Assembly (NCBI RefSeq): GCF_026421305.1
Contig: NZ_JAPJBQ010000002.1
Location: 496,001 to 560,000, forward strand
Reading direction: 5' to 3'
Length of the DNA: 64,000 bases
Source of the DNA: Dyella silvae
GTDB lineage: Bacteria > Pseudomonadota > Gammaproteobacteria > Xanthomonadales > Rhodanobacteraceae
Shown here: piece after piece, positions 42,691 to 51,445 of the stretch
How positions within the stretch are numbered: position 1 is the stretch's first letter
How the letters are laid out: every line of letters begins with the position of its first letter
Translations under genes and position numbers: made by a program
Notes under the pieces: model-generated
Database searches by the model: none
Seen by the model: only the letters and a program-made list of their open reading frames with translations
Told to the model about the DNA's origin: nothing

Positions 42691-45117
42691 ATGAAACGAA
42701 ACCACCTTTCCATGGCGATCGCTGTCGTGTTTTGTATGGCGGCAGGTTCTGCAGCTGCGCAGGACGCCGGCGGCCCGGCCGACCCGGCGAGCGCCAACAA
42801 AGAGGCGGCCAATCAGCGCAGCAACGCGTCGAGCACCTCCAACACCACGACGTCCAACGACACCAAGCGCGTTCAGCAGCTGAACACCGTGACGGTGCAG
42901 GCCGATAGCCTGTCGCTGGGCGGCGGCCTGATGTCGGTGCAGACGGCGCCGAAGTCGGTTTCGACGGTCACGCGCGATGCCATCGAAAAGGCCTCGCCGG
43001 GTTCCAACTTCACCCAGATGATCGGCAGCATTCCGGGCGTCAATGCCGCCACGGACGACGTGACCGGTCTGGCCAACGGCCACTACAGCATCCGCGGCTT
43101 CGACTCGTCGGACATCGGCATGACGCTCAATGGCGCGCCGATCACCGACTCGGGCAGCTACTCGGTGTACGCGACGGAGTACGGCGACTCCGAGAACATG
43201 GGCGACATCACCGTGTTGCAGGGCATTCCGGACGTGGATATGCCGGACTCCGGCGCGTCGGGCGGCCACATCGGTTGGGCCACCATCGATCCCTCGCACC
43301 AGGCAGGCGTCGATTTCACCCAGACCTTCGGCAATAACGACTACCGCCGCACCTTTATCCGCCTCAACACGGGCGACACCGGCCCGGTGCGCTCCTGGCT
43401 GTCGTACTCCAACAACAGTGCCGACAAGTGGCGCGGTCCGGGTGACATGAATGTCACCAAGGTCGACGGTAAGTCGATCTGGACGATCAACAGCGACAAC
43501 TCCATCAGCGCCTCGCTGCAGTACAACCGCGAAAACAACATTGCCTACCGTTCGGTCACCAAGGCCCAGGTAGCGCAGAACGGCTACAACTTTGACTACC
43601 AGCCGACCTGGATGTCGGGCTCTTCGCCGGCAGCGATCAGCAACAACACCTACTACTACGGCCTGCGCACCAATCCGTTCCGCAGCTACCTGTTCAGCCT
43701 GGACGGTGAGTTCAAGCTGGCTGATAGCCTGCGCCTGTCGGTGGTGCCGTACTTCTGGTACGGCAACGGCGGTGGCGGCGCGGCCGCGACGGTGACGGAA
43801 AGCACCTCGCCGCTGGATCGCTTCGGTTATGCAAACCAGGACGTCAACGGTGACGGCAAGGTCACCAATAACAGCAAGGGCGTGGTCTATTCCTATTCGG
43901 CGGCGACCACCTACCGTCCGGGTGTGATTGCAAAGTTCAATCAGGACTTCGGCCTCGACAACAGCCTCGAGTACGGCGTGTGGTACGAGCGTTCGCGCAA
44001 GAGCCAGGAAGACGTGTACGGCGCTGTCGACAACCAGGGTAATCCGGGTGATCTGTGGGGCCGTTCCAACTTCATCGTGTATCCGGGCACCGGCCTGCCG
44101 CAGAAGGTGTATGACGAATACACCACCACCGAGGTCAAGAAGGGCTTTGTCACGGACAACTGGACCCCGAATGACCAGTGGACCTTCACCGCTGGCGTGA
44201 GCTACCTGTGGGAGAAGCGCGACGGTTTTGCATGGGAGTACCCGGGCTCGACCGCCGGTGCGCTCACCAAGCAGCAGAAGTTGATCGACGCGAACAAGAC
44301 CTGGAACAAGTTCCTGCCGACGGCCGGTATCAAGTTCCAGCTCGACGAGCGCAACCAGTTCTTCATCGGCAGCGGCAAGACCTTCCGCGTGCCGACGAAT
44401 ACGGTGTTGCTGCTCAACACGCTGGATGATCAGAAGCAGGCGAATGCGCCGGAAAGCGCCTGGAACACCGACCTTGGCTACCGCTACTACGGCGATCAGC
44501 TCTCGGCCAGCGCTGACATCTACAACAGCAACTACAACAACAAGCAGCAGAGTGCGTACGACCAGGCCACCGGTTACACGTACTACACCTCGGTGCATCG
44601 CATGCACATGAAGGGCTTCAACGGTGAGCTGAGCTACAAGCTGGCGAAGGACTGGACGGCTTACGCCTCCTACACCTACACCCAGGCCAAGATCGTGGGC
44701 AACATCGATGGCGGCAGCGGCGACGGCATCTATCCGACCAACGGCAAGACCATGCCTGACACCGCCCGCAACATCGGCAATGTCAGCCTGGGCTACGACG
44801 ATGGCAGCCACCTGTGGGCCACGCTGTCGGCACGCGTCACCAGCTCGCTCTACGGCGACTACATGAACACCGAGCGGGTGGGGGGCTTCACCACCTTCAA
44901 CCTCAGCGCCGGCTACAAGTTCGACAGCTGGGACTGGCTGAAGAACCCGTACATCAAGTTGAACGTGTCCAACCTCACCGACCACAAGGCCTTCTCGTAC
45001 GTGAGCTCGGCGCAGTTCCTGGCCGTGGCCAGCGGCTCGCTTTACACCAGCTCGCCGACCTATGGCCTGCTGCAGCCGCGTGCGTACGTGGTGACCTTCG
45101 GTACCTCGTTCTTCTAA
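42691..45117 (+). CDS. TonB-dependent outer-membrane receptor
   Basis: From ATG 42691 (GACGAAG spacing weak) the protein has 808 residues with a signal peptide ending near GSAAA|QDAGG. An ATG at 42592 would hide the signal peptide. After a low-complexity N/S/T-rich stretch there is a TonB-box-like NTVTVQA, then the plug domain (SVQTAPKSVSTVTRDAIE..SNFTQMIGSIPGVNAA, HYSIRGFDSSDIGMTLNGAPI) and a 22-strand beta-barrel ending in GTSFF with terminal aromatic F. It imports an unidentified ligand with energy from TonB-ExbBD. A strong terminator follows. Confidence 0.93.
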   Translation: MKRNHLSMAIAVVFCMAAGSAAAQDAGGPADPASANKEAANQRSNASSTSNTTTSNDTKRVQQLNTVTVQADSLSLGGGLMSVQTAPKSVSTVTRDAIEKASPGSNFTQMIGSIPGVNAATDDVTGLANGHYSIRGFDSSDIGMTLNGAPITDSGSYSVYATEYGDSENMGDITVLQGIPDVDMPDSGASGGHIGWATIDPSHQAGVDFTQTFGNNDYRRTFIRLNTGDTGPVRSWLSYSNNSADKWRGPGDMNVTKVDGKSIWTINSDNSISASLQYNRENNIAYRSVTKAQVAQNGYNFDYQPTWMSGSSPAAISNNTYYYGLRTNPFRSYLFSLDGEFKLADSLRLSVVPYFWYGNGGGGAAATVTESTSPLDRFGYANQDVNGDGKVTNNSKGVVYSYSAATTYRPGVIAKFNQDFGLDNSLEYGVWYERSRKSQEDVYGAVDNQGNPGDLWGRSNFIVYPGTGLPQKVYDEYTTTEVKKGFVTDNWTPNDQWTFTAGVSYLWEKRDGFAWEYPGSTAGALTKQQKLIDANKTWNKFLPTAGIKFQLDERNQFFIGSGKTFRVPTNTVLLLNTLDDQKQANAPESAWNTDLGYRYYGDQLSASADIYNSNYNNKQQSAYDQATGYTYYTSVHRMHMKGFNGELSYKLAKDWTAYASYTYTQAKIVGNIDGGSGDGIYPTNGKTMPDTARNIGNVSLGYDDGSHLWATLSARVTSSLYGDYMNTERVGGFTTFNLSAGYKFDSWDWLKNPYIKLNVSNLTDHKAFSYVSSAQFLAVASGSLYTSSPTYGLLQPRAYVVTFGTSFF

Positions 45118-45142
45118 GCGACAACACCGTTGAACCCGCTAG

Positions 45143-45171
45143 CCGGCCCCGCAAGGGGCCGGTTTTTTTTT
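45143..45171 (+). terminator. Intrinsic terminator after TonB receptor 1
   Basis: CCGGCCCC / GGGGCCGG stem with GCAA tetraloop and nine T, 26 bp after the stop. Confidence 0.95.
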
Positions 45172-45354
45172 GCCCTCGCGATGGCGCGGTGGCCAGCACT
45201 GCAGCGCGTTGGAGCGGCGTACTCCGCGTGGCAGGAAAGGCATTCCTTTCGCCGCTGTCAGGGGAGGCGCCCTTTGTCGTAAGGAAGTGCGATTCACGGG
45301 TCAGGAAAAGCGTAAGAACTGTGAGATTTACGTCAAGAAGTTACGAATTTGTAA

Positions 45355-45360
45355 TATAAT
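45355..45360 (+). promoter_or_regulatory. Perfect TATAAT -10 element of the Oar-like receptor leader
   Basis: TATAAT is exact; the 17-bp-spaced -35 (GTCAAG) is poor and overlaps ATTTACGTCAAG (45327-45338), a 12-mer also present with one change upstream of receptor 1 (42518-42529). An activator site in the -35 region is plausible. Start predicted near 45367. Confidence 0.55.
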
Positions 45361-45366
45361 GCGACT

Positions 45367-45500
45367 ACATTCGTCGTGATGATTCCTGGCTGGCGGCCTC
45401 GCCGAGTACCCCAGGATCATCAAATCATTTCTAGGGAATCAGCCACTTAAGACGGTGGCGGAGGGGCATGGGACTCCTCTGTGCTGGTCCCGTGTTTTTT
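45367..45500 (+). ncRNA. Structured leader with terminator upstream of the Oar-like receptor
   Basis: The predicted transcript folds first into GATGATTCCTGG / CCAGGATCATC (45378-45389 with 45411-45421, one bulged T) enclosing GGC/GCC. It then forms an 8-bp stem CATGGGAC / GTCCCGTG (45467-45494, one G-U pair) followed by six T. Only 29 nt separate this terminator from the receptor ATG, and I see no promoter in them, so expression must involve read-through. A 23-codon ORF (45379-45450, MIPGW...) lies inside but has no ribosome site. Confidence 0.5.
45467..45500 (+). terminator. Intrinsic terminator inside the Oar-like receptor leader
   Basis: Eight-base-pair stem with a 12-nt loop and a T6 run; probably an attenuator since the receptor gene starts 30 bp downstream. 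Confidence 0.75.
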
Positions 45501-45529
45501 CTTGCGAATCTCGTAGGGGTTGAATCTCG

Positions 45530-48500
45530 ATGAACAACGCATTGCGCACCAAGCTTTTGCCGGTGGCCATTGCGGCGCTGCTCGCGGCGTCGCCGGTACT
45601 GGCACAGGACACCTCCTCCTCGATCAGTGGCCGCGTGCTGGACGCCAACGGCCAGCCGGTTTCCGGCGCCACCGTGCAGATCCTGCACGAGCCGACGGGC
45701 ACCACCAAGACCACCACCACCGACGCCAGCGGCCGTTACTCGGCCCAGGGTCTGCGCGTGGGTGGTCCGTTCGACGTGAAGGTTTCCAAGGACGGTACCC
45801 AGTCGGAACAGGACAACGTTTACCTGCAGCTCGCGCAGGACACTGCCGTCAACGTGACCATGGGCGCCTCCCAGGCGGCTGCGCAGAACCTCGGCGGCGT
45901 GACGGTGTCGGCGACCACGTTGTCGCAGACCTTCAATGCCGAGAACAAGGGCCTGTCGACCAACGTGTCGCGCCGTGAGCTGGAAGCTACGCCGACCCCG
46001 AACCGCTCGATTCAGGACGTGGTGCGCCTCGATCCGCGCGTGACCATCTCTGACCGCGACCGCGGCCAGATCTCCGCGCTGGGTCAGAACTTCCGCTACA
46101 ACAACGTCACCATCGATACGGTGAGCGCGGGCGATCCGTTCGGTCTGGAAGACAACGGCCTGGCCAGCGTAGGTACGCCGATCTCGCAGGACACGATCGA
46201 GGAATACAACATCTCGACGGCGAACTATGACGTCTCCGCCCGTCGCGGTGTGGGCGCCAACATCAATGCGGTGACCAAGAGCGGTACCAACAATTTCCAC
46301 GGCTCGGTGTACTACACGTACCAGAACACCAACAAGATGGTGGGCGAGCTCGACAACGCCAACGGCCAGAGCTCCAAGTACACCGGTTTCGATCGCAACT
46401 GGACGTCCGGCTTCACGCTGGGTGGCCCGATCCTCAAGGACAAGCTGTTCTTCTTCGCTTCGTATGAAGAGTCCAAGAAGGAAGGCGTGGGCTCCAGCTA
46501 CGGCCCGATGGACTCCAATTACACCAACACCGTGCAGGGCCTGACCCAGGCACAGGTTGACCAGATCATCAGCCAGGCCAAGTCGCTGGGGCTGAACCCG
46601 GGCAACTACACCGACAAGTTCGATCTGACCGACAAGCGCTACCTGGTCAAGCTGGACTGGAACATCAACACCAATCACCGCGCCAGCTTCCGCTACAACC
46701 AGACCAAGGAAGTGCAGCCGATCGCCACGGCCAGCGCCGCCGGTTACCTCAACCTGAGCAGCAACTGGTACTCGAAGAACCGCAACAGCAAGAGTTACAC
46801 GCTGAACCTGTTCGATGACTGGACCGACAAGTTCTCGACCGAATCGGCCATCTCGTACGCTACGTACGATCAGAGCCGCGGGGCACTGGTGGGTGGCGAC
46901 CAGCCGTACCTCCAGATCTACCCGAACAATGACGTCGGCAACAACAGCGCGACCAACGTGGCGCTGGGCACCGAGCCGAACAGTCAGGTCAACGCACTGA
47001 ACGTGAAGTCCTGGAATGCCTACTTCGCCGGCACCCTGTACCTGGGCGACCACACGCTGAAGGGCGGCGTGGACTACGAGCGTGACCAGTATTACAACGC
47101 GTACGTGCCGCGTTACTTCGGTTCGTACCAGTTCAACCTGGCCGCCTGGCCCAAGGGGGCCTGGTACAACTACCAGATGAAGCGTCCGGTCAACGGCTAC
47201 TCGCTGGACGACGTCGCGGCCCGCTACACACTGAACCAGTACGGCATCTTCCTGCAGGACACCTGGCAGGCTACGGACCGTCTGTCGCTGCAGTACGGCG
47301 TGCGCGTGGATATTCCGATCACGGACGATCAGCCGCTGCTGAACCCTTGCTTCGCCGCTGCGCCGGGCAAGGCATTTACGGCCTACCAGGCTGACGGCAA
47401 GACCCCGGCGTGCGTCGCTTCCAAGGGCGGTTTCGGTTACCCGAACAACACGCGCGTCAGCGGCAACCGCGTGGTGCAGCCGCGTATCTCGTTCAATTAC
47501 CAGTTCGACACCGAGCGCATGACCCAGCTGCGCGGTGGCGCGGGCCTGTTCATCGCGAACAACCCGAGCGTGTGGCTCTCCAACGCTTACGCCAACAACG
47601 GCTACAACGTTGGCACCTGGAACATCACCGACGCCAAGAGTGGCCTCCCGGGTGTGGTGCTGCCGAACGTCGGCATCAAGCCGGCGCCGTCGTACGACCC
47701 GAACAACCCGATCATTCCGGGTAACTCGACGACGCTCGGTTCGTCGGCCGCCAAGATGGCCGTGGATACGGTTGATCCGAGCTTCAAGCAGCCGACCGTA
47801 TGGAAGATGAACCTCGCCGTCGATCGCGAGCTGCCCTGGATGGGCATCGTTGGGTCGCTGGAGTGGGTCCATCTGCAGGTGCGCGACGCGATCTTCTACA
47901 AGAACATCAACATCGGTGCGCCGACGCGTCTCGCTCAGGACGGCCGTAACCTGTACTGGAACGGCAACGTCAAGGGCACGGCAGGGACTGCCAGCGCCAA
48001 TGGTCTCTCCTCGGCCAACGAGCGCGCCAACCAGAACCCGGCGTTCGATCGTGCCACCACGCTGCTCACCAATACCCAGAAGGGCAGCTCGGACAACCTC
48101 ACGCTGTCGTTCAAGAAGGGCTTTGCAGACGATTGGTACGGCATGGTGGGTTTCAGCTACAACCGTTCCACCGATGTGAATCCGGGCTCGTCGAGCGTTG
48201 CCAACTCCAACTACAACAACAACGTCTGGGTTAACCCGAACGAAGACAAAGCCACGACGTCGGCCTACTCGGTGCCGTATCGCGTGATCGCTTCGCTGAC
48301 CTGGCAGCATCGCTTCTTCGGCGACTACGCCACCACCGTGAGCGCCATGTACGACGGCCATTCCGGCTCGCCGTACAGCTGGACCTTCGGCAACGACATC
48401 AACGGCGACGGTTACGCCCGCGATCTGGTCTACATTCCGAAGTCGGTGAACGACGTGAAGTGGGCTTCTGCGGTGACGAGCCAGATGAAGCAGCAGTTCA

Positions 48501-48910
48501 TGGACTACATCAACAGCAACGACTACCTGAGCAAGCACAAGGGTGACATTGCTGGCCGCAACGCCGACCGCGCACCGTGGATCAGCCAGCTCGACCTGTC
48601 GTTCCGTCAGGAAATCCCGGGTCTGTTCGATGGCAACAAGGGCATCATCGCCCTGGACATCTACAACTTCACCAACATGCTCAACAAGCGTTGGGGTGTG
48701 GAACGTCGTGCGAGCTTCCCGGGCGTGCGCAACCTGGCTGACGTGAGCGGCGTCGACGCCAACGGCAATTACTACTACGACATCTCCGGCAAAAACTATA
48801 AGGACAAGAACGGCAACTACGCGCCGAATGCGTCCCCGCTGCCGGTGAACGAGTCGCTGAGCCCGTCGCAGCGTTGGTCCGCCATGCTGAGTGTGAAGTA
48901 CACGTTCTGA
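45530..48910 (+). CDS. Oar-like TonB-dependent receptor with N-terminal carboxypeptidase-regulatory-like domain
   Basis: The 1126-residue protein has a signal peptide ending near SPVLA|QDTS. A CarboxypepD_reg-like beta-sandwich follows (residues ~28-110: SISGRVLDANGQPVSGATVQILHEP..DASGRYSAQGLRVGGPFDVKV), then a plug domain (NVSRRELEATPTPNRSIQDVVRLDPRVTI; ANINAVTKSGTNNFHGSVYYTY) and a long beta-barrel ending SVKYTF with terminal F. This is the Oar layout common in Xanthomonadales, often linked to peptide or protein uptake, though the ligand is unknown. AGGGG lies 11 bases before the ATG. The terminator follows closely. Confidence 0.93.
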   Translation: MNNALRTKLLPVAIAALLAASPVLAQDTSSSISGRVLDANGQPVSGATVQILHEPTGTTKTTTTDASGRYSAQGLRVGGPFDVKVSKDGTQSEQDNVYLQLAQDTAVNVTMGASQAAAQNLGGVTVSATTLSQTFNAENKGLSTNVSRRELEATPTPNRSIQDVVRLDPRVTISDRDRGQISALGQNFRYNNVTIDTVSAGDPFGLEDNGLASVGTPISQDTIEEYNISTANYDVSARRGVGANINAVTKSGTNNFHGSVYYTYQNTNKMVGELDNANGQSSKYTGFDRNWTSGFTLGGPILKDKLFFFASYEESKKEGVGSSYGPMDSNYTNTVQGLTQAQVDQIISQAKSLGLNPGNYTDKFDLTDKRYLVKLDWNINTNHRASFRYNQTKEVQPIATASAAGYLNLSSNWYSKNRNSKSYTLNLFDDWTDKFSTESAISYATYDQSRGALVGGDQPYLQIYPNNDVGNNSATNVALGTEPNSQVNALNVKSWNAYFAGTLYLGDHTLKGGVDYERDQYYNAYVPRYFGSYQFNLAAWPKGAWYNYQMKRPVNGYSLDDVAARYTLNQYGIFLQDTWQATDRLSLQYGVRVDIPITDDQPLLNPCFAAAPGKAFTAYQADGKTPACVASKGGFGYPNNTRVSGNRVVQPRISFNYQFDTERMTQLRGGAGLFIANNPSVWLSNAYANNGYNVGTWNITDAKSGLPGVVLPNVGIKPAPSYDPNNPIIPGNSTTLGSSAAKMAVDTVDPSFKQPTVWKMNLAVDRELPWMGIVGSLEWVHLQVRDAIFYKNINIGAPTRLAQDGRNLYWNGNVKGTAGTASANGLSSANERANQNPAFDRATTLLTNTQKGSSDNLTLSFKKGFADDWYGMVGFSYNRSTDVNPGSSSVANSNYNNNVWVNPNEDKATTSAYSVPYRVIASLTWQHRFFGDYATTVSAMYDGHSGSPYSWTFGNDINGDGYARDLVYIPKSVNDVKWASAVTSQMKQQFMDYINSNDYLSKHKGDIAGRNADRAPWISQLDLSFRQEIPGLFDGNKGIIALDIYNFTNMLNKRWGVERRASFPGVRNLADVSGVDANGNYYYDISGKNYKDKNGNYAPNASPLPVNESLSPSQRWSAMLSVKYTF

Positions 48911-48937
48911 TCGGGTCGAAAGATCTGGCGAACCGAG

Positions 48938-48966
48938 CCGGCGCCCGCAAGGGCGCCGGTTTTTTT
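48938..48966 (+). terminator. Intrinsic terminator after the Oar-like receptor gene
   Basis: CCGGCGCCC / GGGCGCCGG stem, GCAA loop, seven T. Confidence 0.95.
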
Positions 48967-49092
48967 GTGGGTTTAGGGGCGATGAGACAGTCTGCGGCTT
49001 GACCCTGCCATGCCCGGCGCGGGAAGCTACGCGGTCCGCCGCGTTTTGCCCGGACGTACGAGCCGCGAAGGCGCGGCTAGGAGACTGCTTCA

Positions 49093-50502
49093 ATGAATGA
49101 CACCCAAGCCGGCAAGACCGGCCGAGCCGCCACTGTCAGCGCGCGTATTTCCCCCGCTGGTGGCCTGGATATTCTTTCCCGAAACGAAGTGGCGCGCCTG
49201 CGCGATGCCAGCGGATCGGGCCTGCACGCCTTGCTGCGCCGCTGCGCGCTGGCGGTGCTGACCTCGGGCAACATGAGCGACGACCCCCGCGGCATGCTCG
49301 AGCAGTATCCGGATTTCGATATCCAGGTACTGCAGCAGGATCGCGGCATCAAGATCGAGTTGACCCACGCGCCGGCCCAGGCCTTCGTGGATGGCCAGAT
49401 CATTCGCGGTATCAATGAATTGCTGGTCGCCGTGATGCGCGACATCGTCTATGTGTCGACGCAGTTGGAGCAGGGCAGCTTCGACCTCGACGACAGCGTG
49501 GGCCTCACCCATGCGGTGTTTGAGATTCTGCGCAACGCGCGCATTCTCAAGCCGCAGGTCGACCCGAACCTCGTGGTGTGCTGGGGTGGTCATTCGATCT
49601 CGCGCGACGAATACGAATACACCAAGCAGGTGGGTTATCAGCTCGGCCTGCGCGGCATGGATATCTGTACGGGTTGCGGCCCGGGCGCCATGAAGGGCCC
49701 GATGAAGGGCGCCACCATCGCGCACGCCAAGCAGCGCCATCGTAATAACCGCTACATCGGCATCACCGAGCCGGGCATCATTGCGGCCGAGTCGCCGAAT
49801 CCTATCGTGAATCACCTGGTGATCATGCCGGATATCGAGAAGCGCCTCGAAGCATTCGTGCGCATGGGCCACGGCATCATCGTGTTCCCGGGTGGCGTGG
49901 GTACGGCCGAGGAAATCCTCTACCTGCTCGGCATCCTGATGCACCCGGACAATGCCGGCATGCCGTTCCCGCTCATCCTCACCGGCCCCAAGAAGTCGGC
50001 GGCCTATTTCGAGCAGATCGATCGCTTCCTGCGCCTCACGCTGGGCGACAGCGTTGCACAGCATTACCAGATCATCGTGGACGATCCGGCGGCGGTGGCA
50101 CGCGCGATGATTCGTGGCATCGAGAAGGTGCGCAACTATCGCCTGGACAACAAGGATGCGTTCTTCTTCAACTGGTCGCTGAATATTCCATACGCGTTCC
50201 AGCTGCCGTTCCGTCCCACGCATGAAGCCATGCGTGCACTGGCCATCCATCGCGACCGTCCGCGCCACGAGCTGGCGGCAGACCTGCGTCGCGCGTTCTC
50301 CGGCATCGTCGCAGGCAATGTGAAGGAAGAGGGTCTGCGTGCCATCGAGAAGGAGGGGCCCTTCGACATCGACGGCGACGCCGACATCATGCATTCGCTC
50401 GACGAACTGCTGAAGGCGTTTGTGGCTCAGGACCGCATGAAGCTTCCCGGCGGGACGGCCTACGTGCCGTGCTATCGGGTGCTGACGGGCAAGACCGCCT
50501 GA
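49093..50502 (+). CDS. ppnN: Nucleotide 5'-monophosphate nucleosidase PpnN (YgdH)
   Basis: The 469-residue protein has an N-terminal DUF4478-type domain, a LOG-like Rossmann domain with CWGGHSISRDEYEYTKQVG, TGCGPGAMKGPMKGA and the active-site PGGVGTAEEIL motif, and a C-terminal DUF3412 domain. In E. coli PpnN splits nucleotide monophosphates and is stimulated by (p)ppGpp. AGGAG precedes the ATG. It appears monocistronic. Confidence 0.95.
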   Translation: MNDTQAGKTGRAATVSARISPAGGLDILSRNEVARLRDASGSGLHALLRRCALAVLTSGNMSDDPRGMLEQYPDFDIQVLQQDRGIKIELTHAPAQAFVDGQIIRGINELLVAVMRDIVYVSTQLEQGSFDLDDSVGLTHAVFEILRNARILKPQVDPNLVVCWGGHSISRDEYEYTKQVGYQLGLRGMDICTGCGPGAMKGPMKGATIAHAKQRHRNNRYIGITEPGIIAAESPNPIVNHLVIMPDIEKRLEAFVRMGHGIIVFPGGVGTAEEILYLLGILMHPDNAGMPFPLILTGPKKSAAYFEQIDRFLRLTLGDSVAQHYQIIVDDPAAVARAMIRGIEKVRNYRLDNKDAFFFNWSLNIPYAFQLPFRPTHEAMRALAIHRDRPRHELAADLRRAFSGIVAGNVKEEGLRAIEKEGPFDIDGDADIMHSLDELLKAFVAQDRMKLPGGTAYVPCYRVLTGKTA

Positions 50503-50542
50503 TTTCCGGCGATTCTCAAGGCGATTCGATGGCTAAAACGTC

Positions 50543-50571
50543 TTGACAGCCCGGGGCTGGATATTCAAACT
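50543..50571 (+). promoter_or_regulatory. Promoter of tRNA-Asn
   Basis: A perfect TTGACA lies 17 bp from CAAACT. An inverted repeat, GCTGGATA / TATCCAGC (50556-50578), covers the -10 and start region. Confidence 0.55.
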
Positions 50572-50585
50572 ATCCAGCTCACCCC

Positions 50586-50662
50586 GCCCGAATAGCTCAG
50601 CCGGTTAGAGCACTTGACTGTTAATCAGGGGGTCGTTGGTTCGAGTCCAACTTCGGGCGCCA
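50586..50662 (+). tRNA. tRNA-Asn (GTT)
   Basis: A 77-nt cloverleaf: acceptor GCCCGAA / TTCGGGC, D stem GCTC/GAGC, anticodon stem CTTGA / TCAGG with loop CTGTTAA (anticodon GTT), T stem GTTGG / CCAAC with TTCGAGT, discriminator G and encoded CCA. A terminator follows at once. Confidence 0.97.
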
Positions 50663-50670
50663 TATTCGAC

Positions 50671-50704
50671 AAGGCCGCGCAGTCATGCGCGGCCTTGTTT
50701 TTTT
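50671..50704 (+). terminator. Intrinsic terminator after tRNA-Asn
   Basis: AAGGCCGCGC / GCGCGGCCTT stem with loop AGTCAT, then GTTTTTTT. Confidence 0.95.
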
Positions 50705-50728
50705 GCGTTCTTCACGGCCTCGCGCATG

Positions 50729-51292
50729 TTATGGGCCGCTGTTGGCGCACTGCTTTCCCTCGTCAGCCGAGGCCTTGGCGCCATAGACCCTGCCAGCGCC
50801 GGAAGTGACCACGGTCAATGCGCCTTCGGCCTCGCCGCGTACGCAGAGGGTGAAGGTCACGTTGCTGCCACCGGCGGTGCCGTCACTCTGGTATCGCACG
50901 CGCTTGCGACCGGCGCTGCTCAGAATGGTCAGGCGGCTGTTGCCAGGAATCACCATCCGCGGTTCTCCATCCACCTGGTCGGCTTGACCGCTGCGGTAAT
51001 GGCCGACCAGCCAGCCGGCCTCCCAGTGCAATCCATCGTCGCATCGCCGGCCCGCCTGGGACGGGCAGAGCAGCGTGCGTCGTCCGGAAGTCACGGCCAA
51101 TCCGCGCGCGTGATTCAGCGATGAGATCAGCTCCATCTGCATGGCCTGCAGCCGGCTGCGGTTGCCCAGGCGGCTCAGCGCGGGCGCGGCAAGGCAGGCA
51201 AGCGTGATCGTGACGGCCAAGGTCACGATCAGCTCGATGAGTGTGAATCCCTTGGCTAGCCGTCGTGGTGTACCTCTTCGCCCTGATCCCAT
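50729..51292 (-). CDS. Pseudopilin of the GspH/FimT family
   Basis: The 187-residue protein has a prepilin leader ending [26 protein letters not shown], with the class III cleavage site and E5. The GspH domain follows ([34 protein letters not shown]) with several cysteines. The family supplies minor pilins for type IV pili or type II secretion. It stands alone between tRNA-Asn and uvrB, without other minor pilin genes, so its partner machine cannot be read here. The ATG at 51292 gives a 14-residue leader. Confidence 0.88.
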   Translation of the reverse strand: MGSGRRGTPRRLAKGFTLIELIVTLAVTITLACLAAPALSRLGNRSRLQAMQMELISSLNHARGLAVTSGRRTLLCPSQAGRRCDDGLHWEAGWLVGHYRSGQADQVDGEPRMVIPGNSRLTILSSAGRKRVRYQSDGTAGGSNVTFTLCVRGEAEGALTVVTSGAGRVYGAKASADEGKQCANSGP

Positions 51293-51379
51293 GCGCCGCC
51301 TCCTGCGTTGCCCGCGGGTTCAAGCTACGGGGTAGGGCGATGGGTGACAGTCGTCGATCCGGGGTGCTGGGCGTCATTG

Positions 51380-51404
51380 CCTGCTGACAGGCTCTGTCAG
51401 CAGG
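51380..51404. repeat. Inverted repeat upstream of uvrB
   Basis: CCTGCTGACAG / CTGTCAGCAGG, 11-bp arms with a 3-bp centre, lies just before a -10-like TAGAAT (51412-51417) and 42 bp before the uvrB ATG. It could be an operator or an mRNA hairpin. It does not have the CTGT-N8-ACAG order of an E. coli LexA box. Confidence 0.5.
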
Positions 51405-51445
51405 GGCAATTTAGAATGGCCTCTCGAGCCCCCATGTGTCCTGCC

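Noticed and set aside
42565-44985. An 806-codon open frame on the minus strand, antisense to TonB receptor 1
   Set aside because: Same artefact; no recognisable domain.
45431-49093. A 1220-codon open frame on the minus strand, antisense to the Oar-like receptor
   Set aside because: It is the mirror of a GC-rich coding frame; composition is rich in Val/Arg/His with no domain, no ribosome site and no fit to gene spacing, while the plus-strand receptor is complete.
51380-51404. LexA box at uvrB
   Set aside because: The half-sites are in the reverse order (ACAG..CTGT) to the E. coli consensus.
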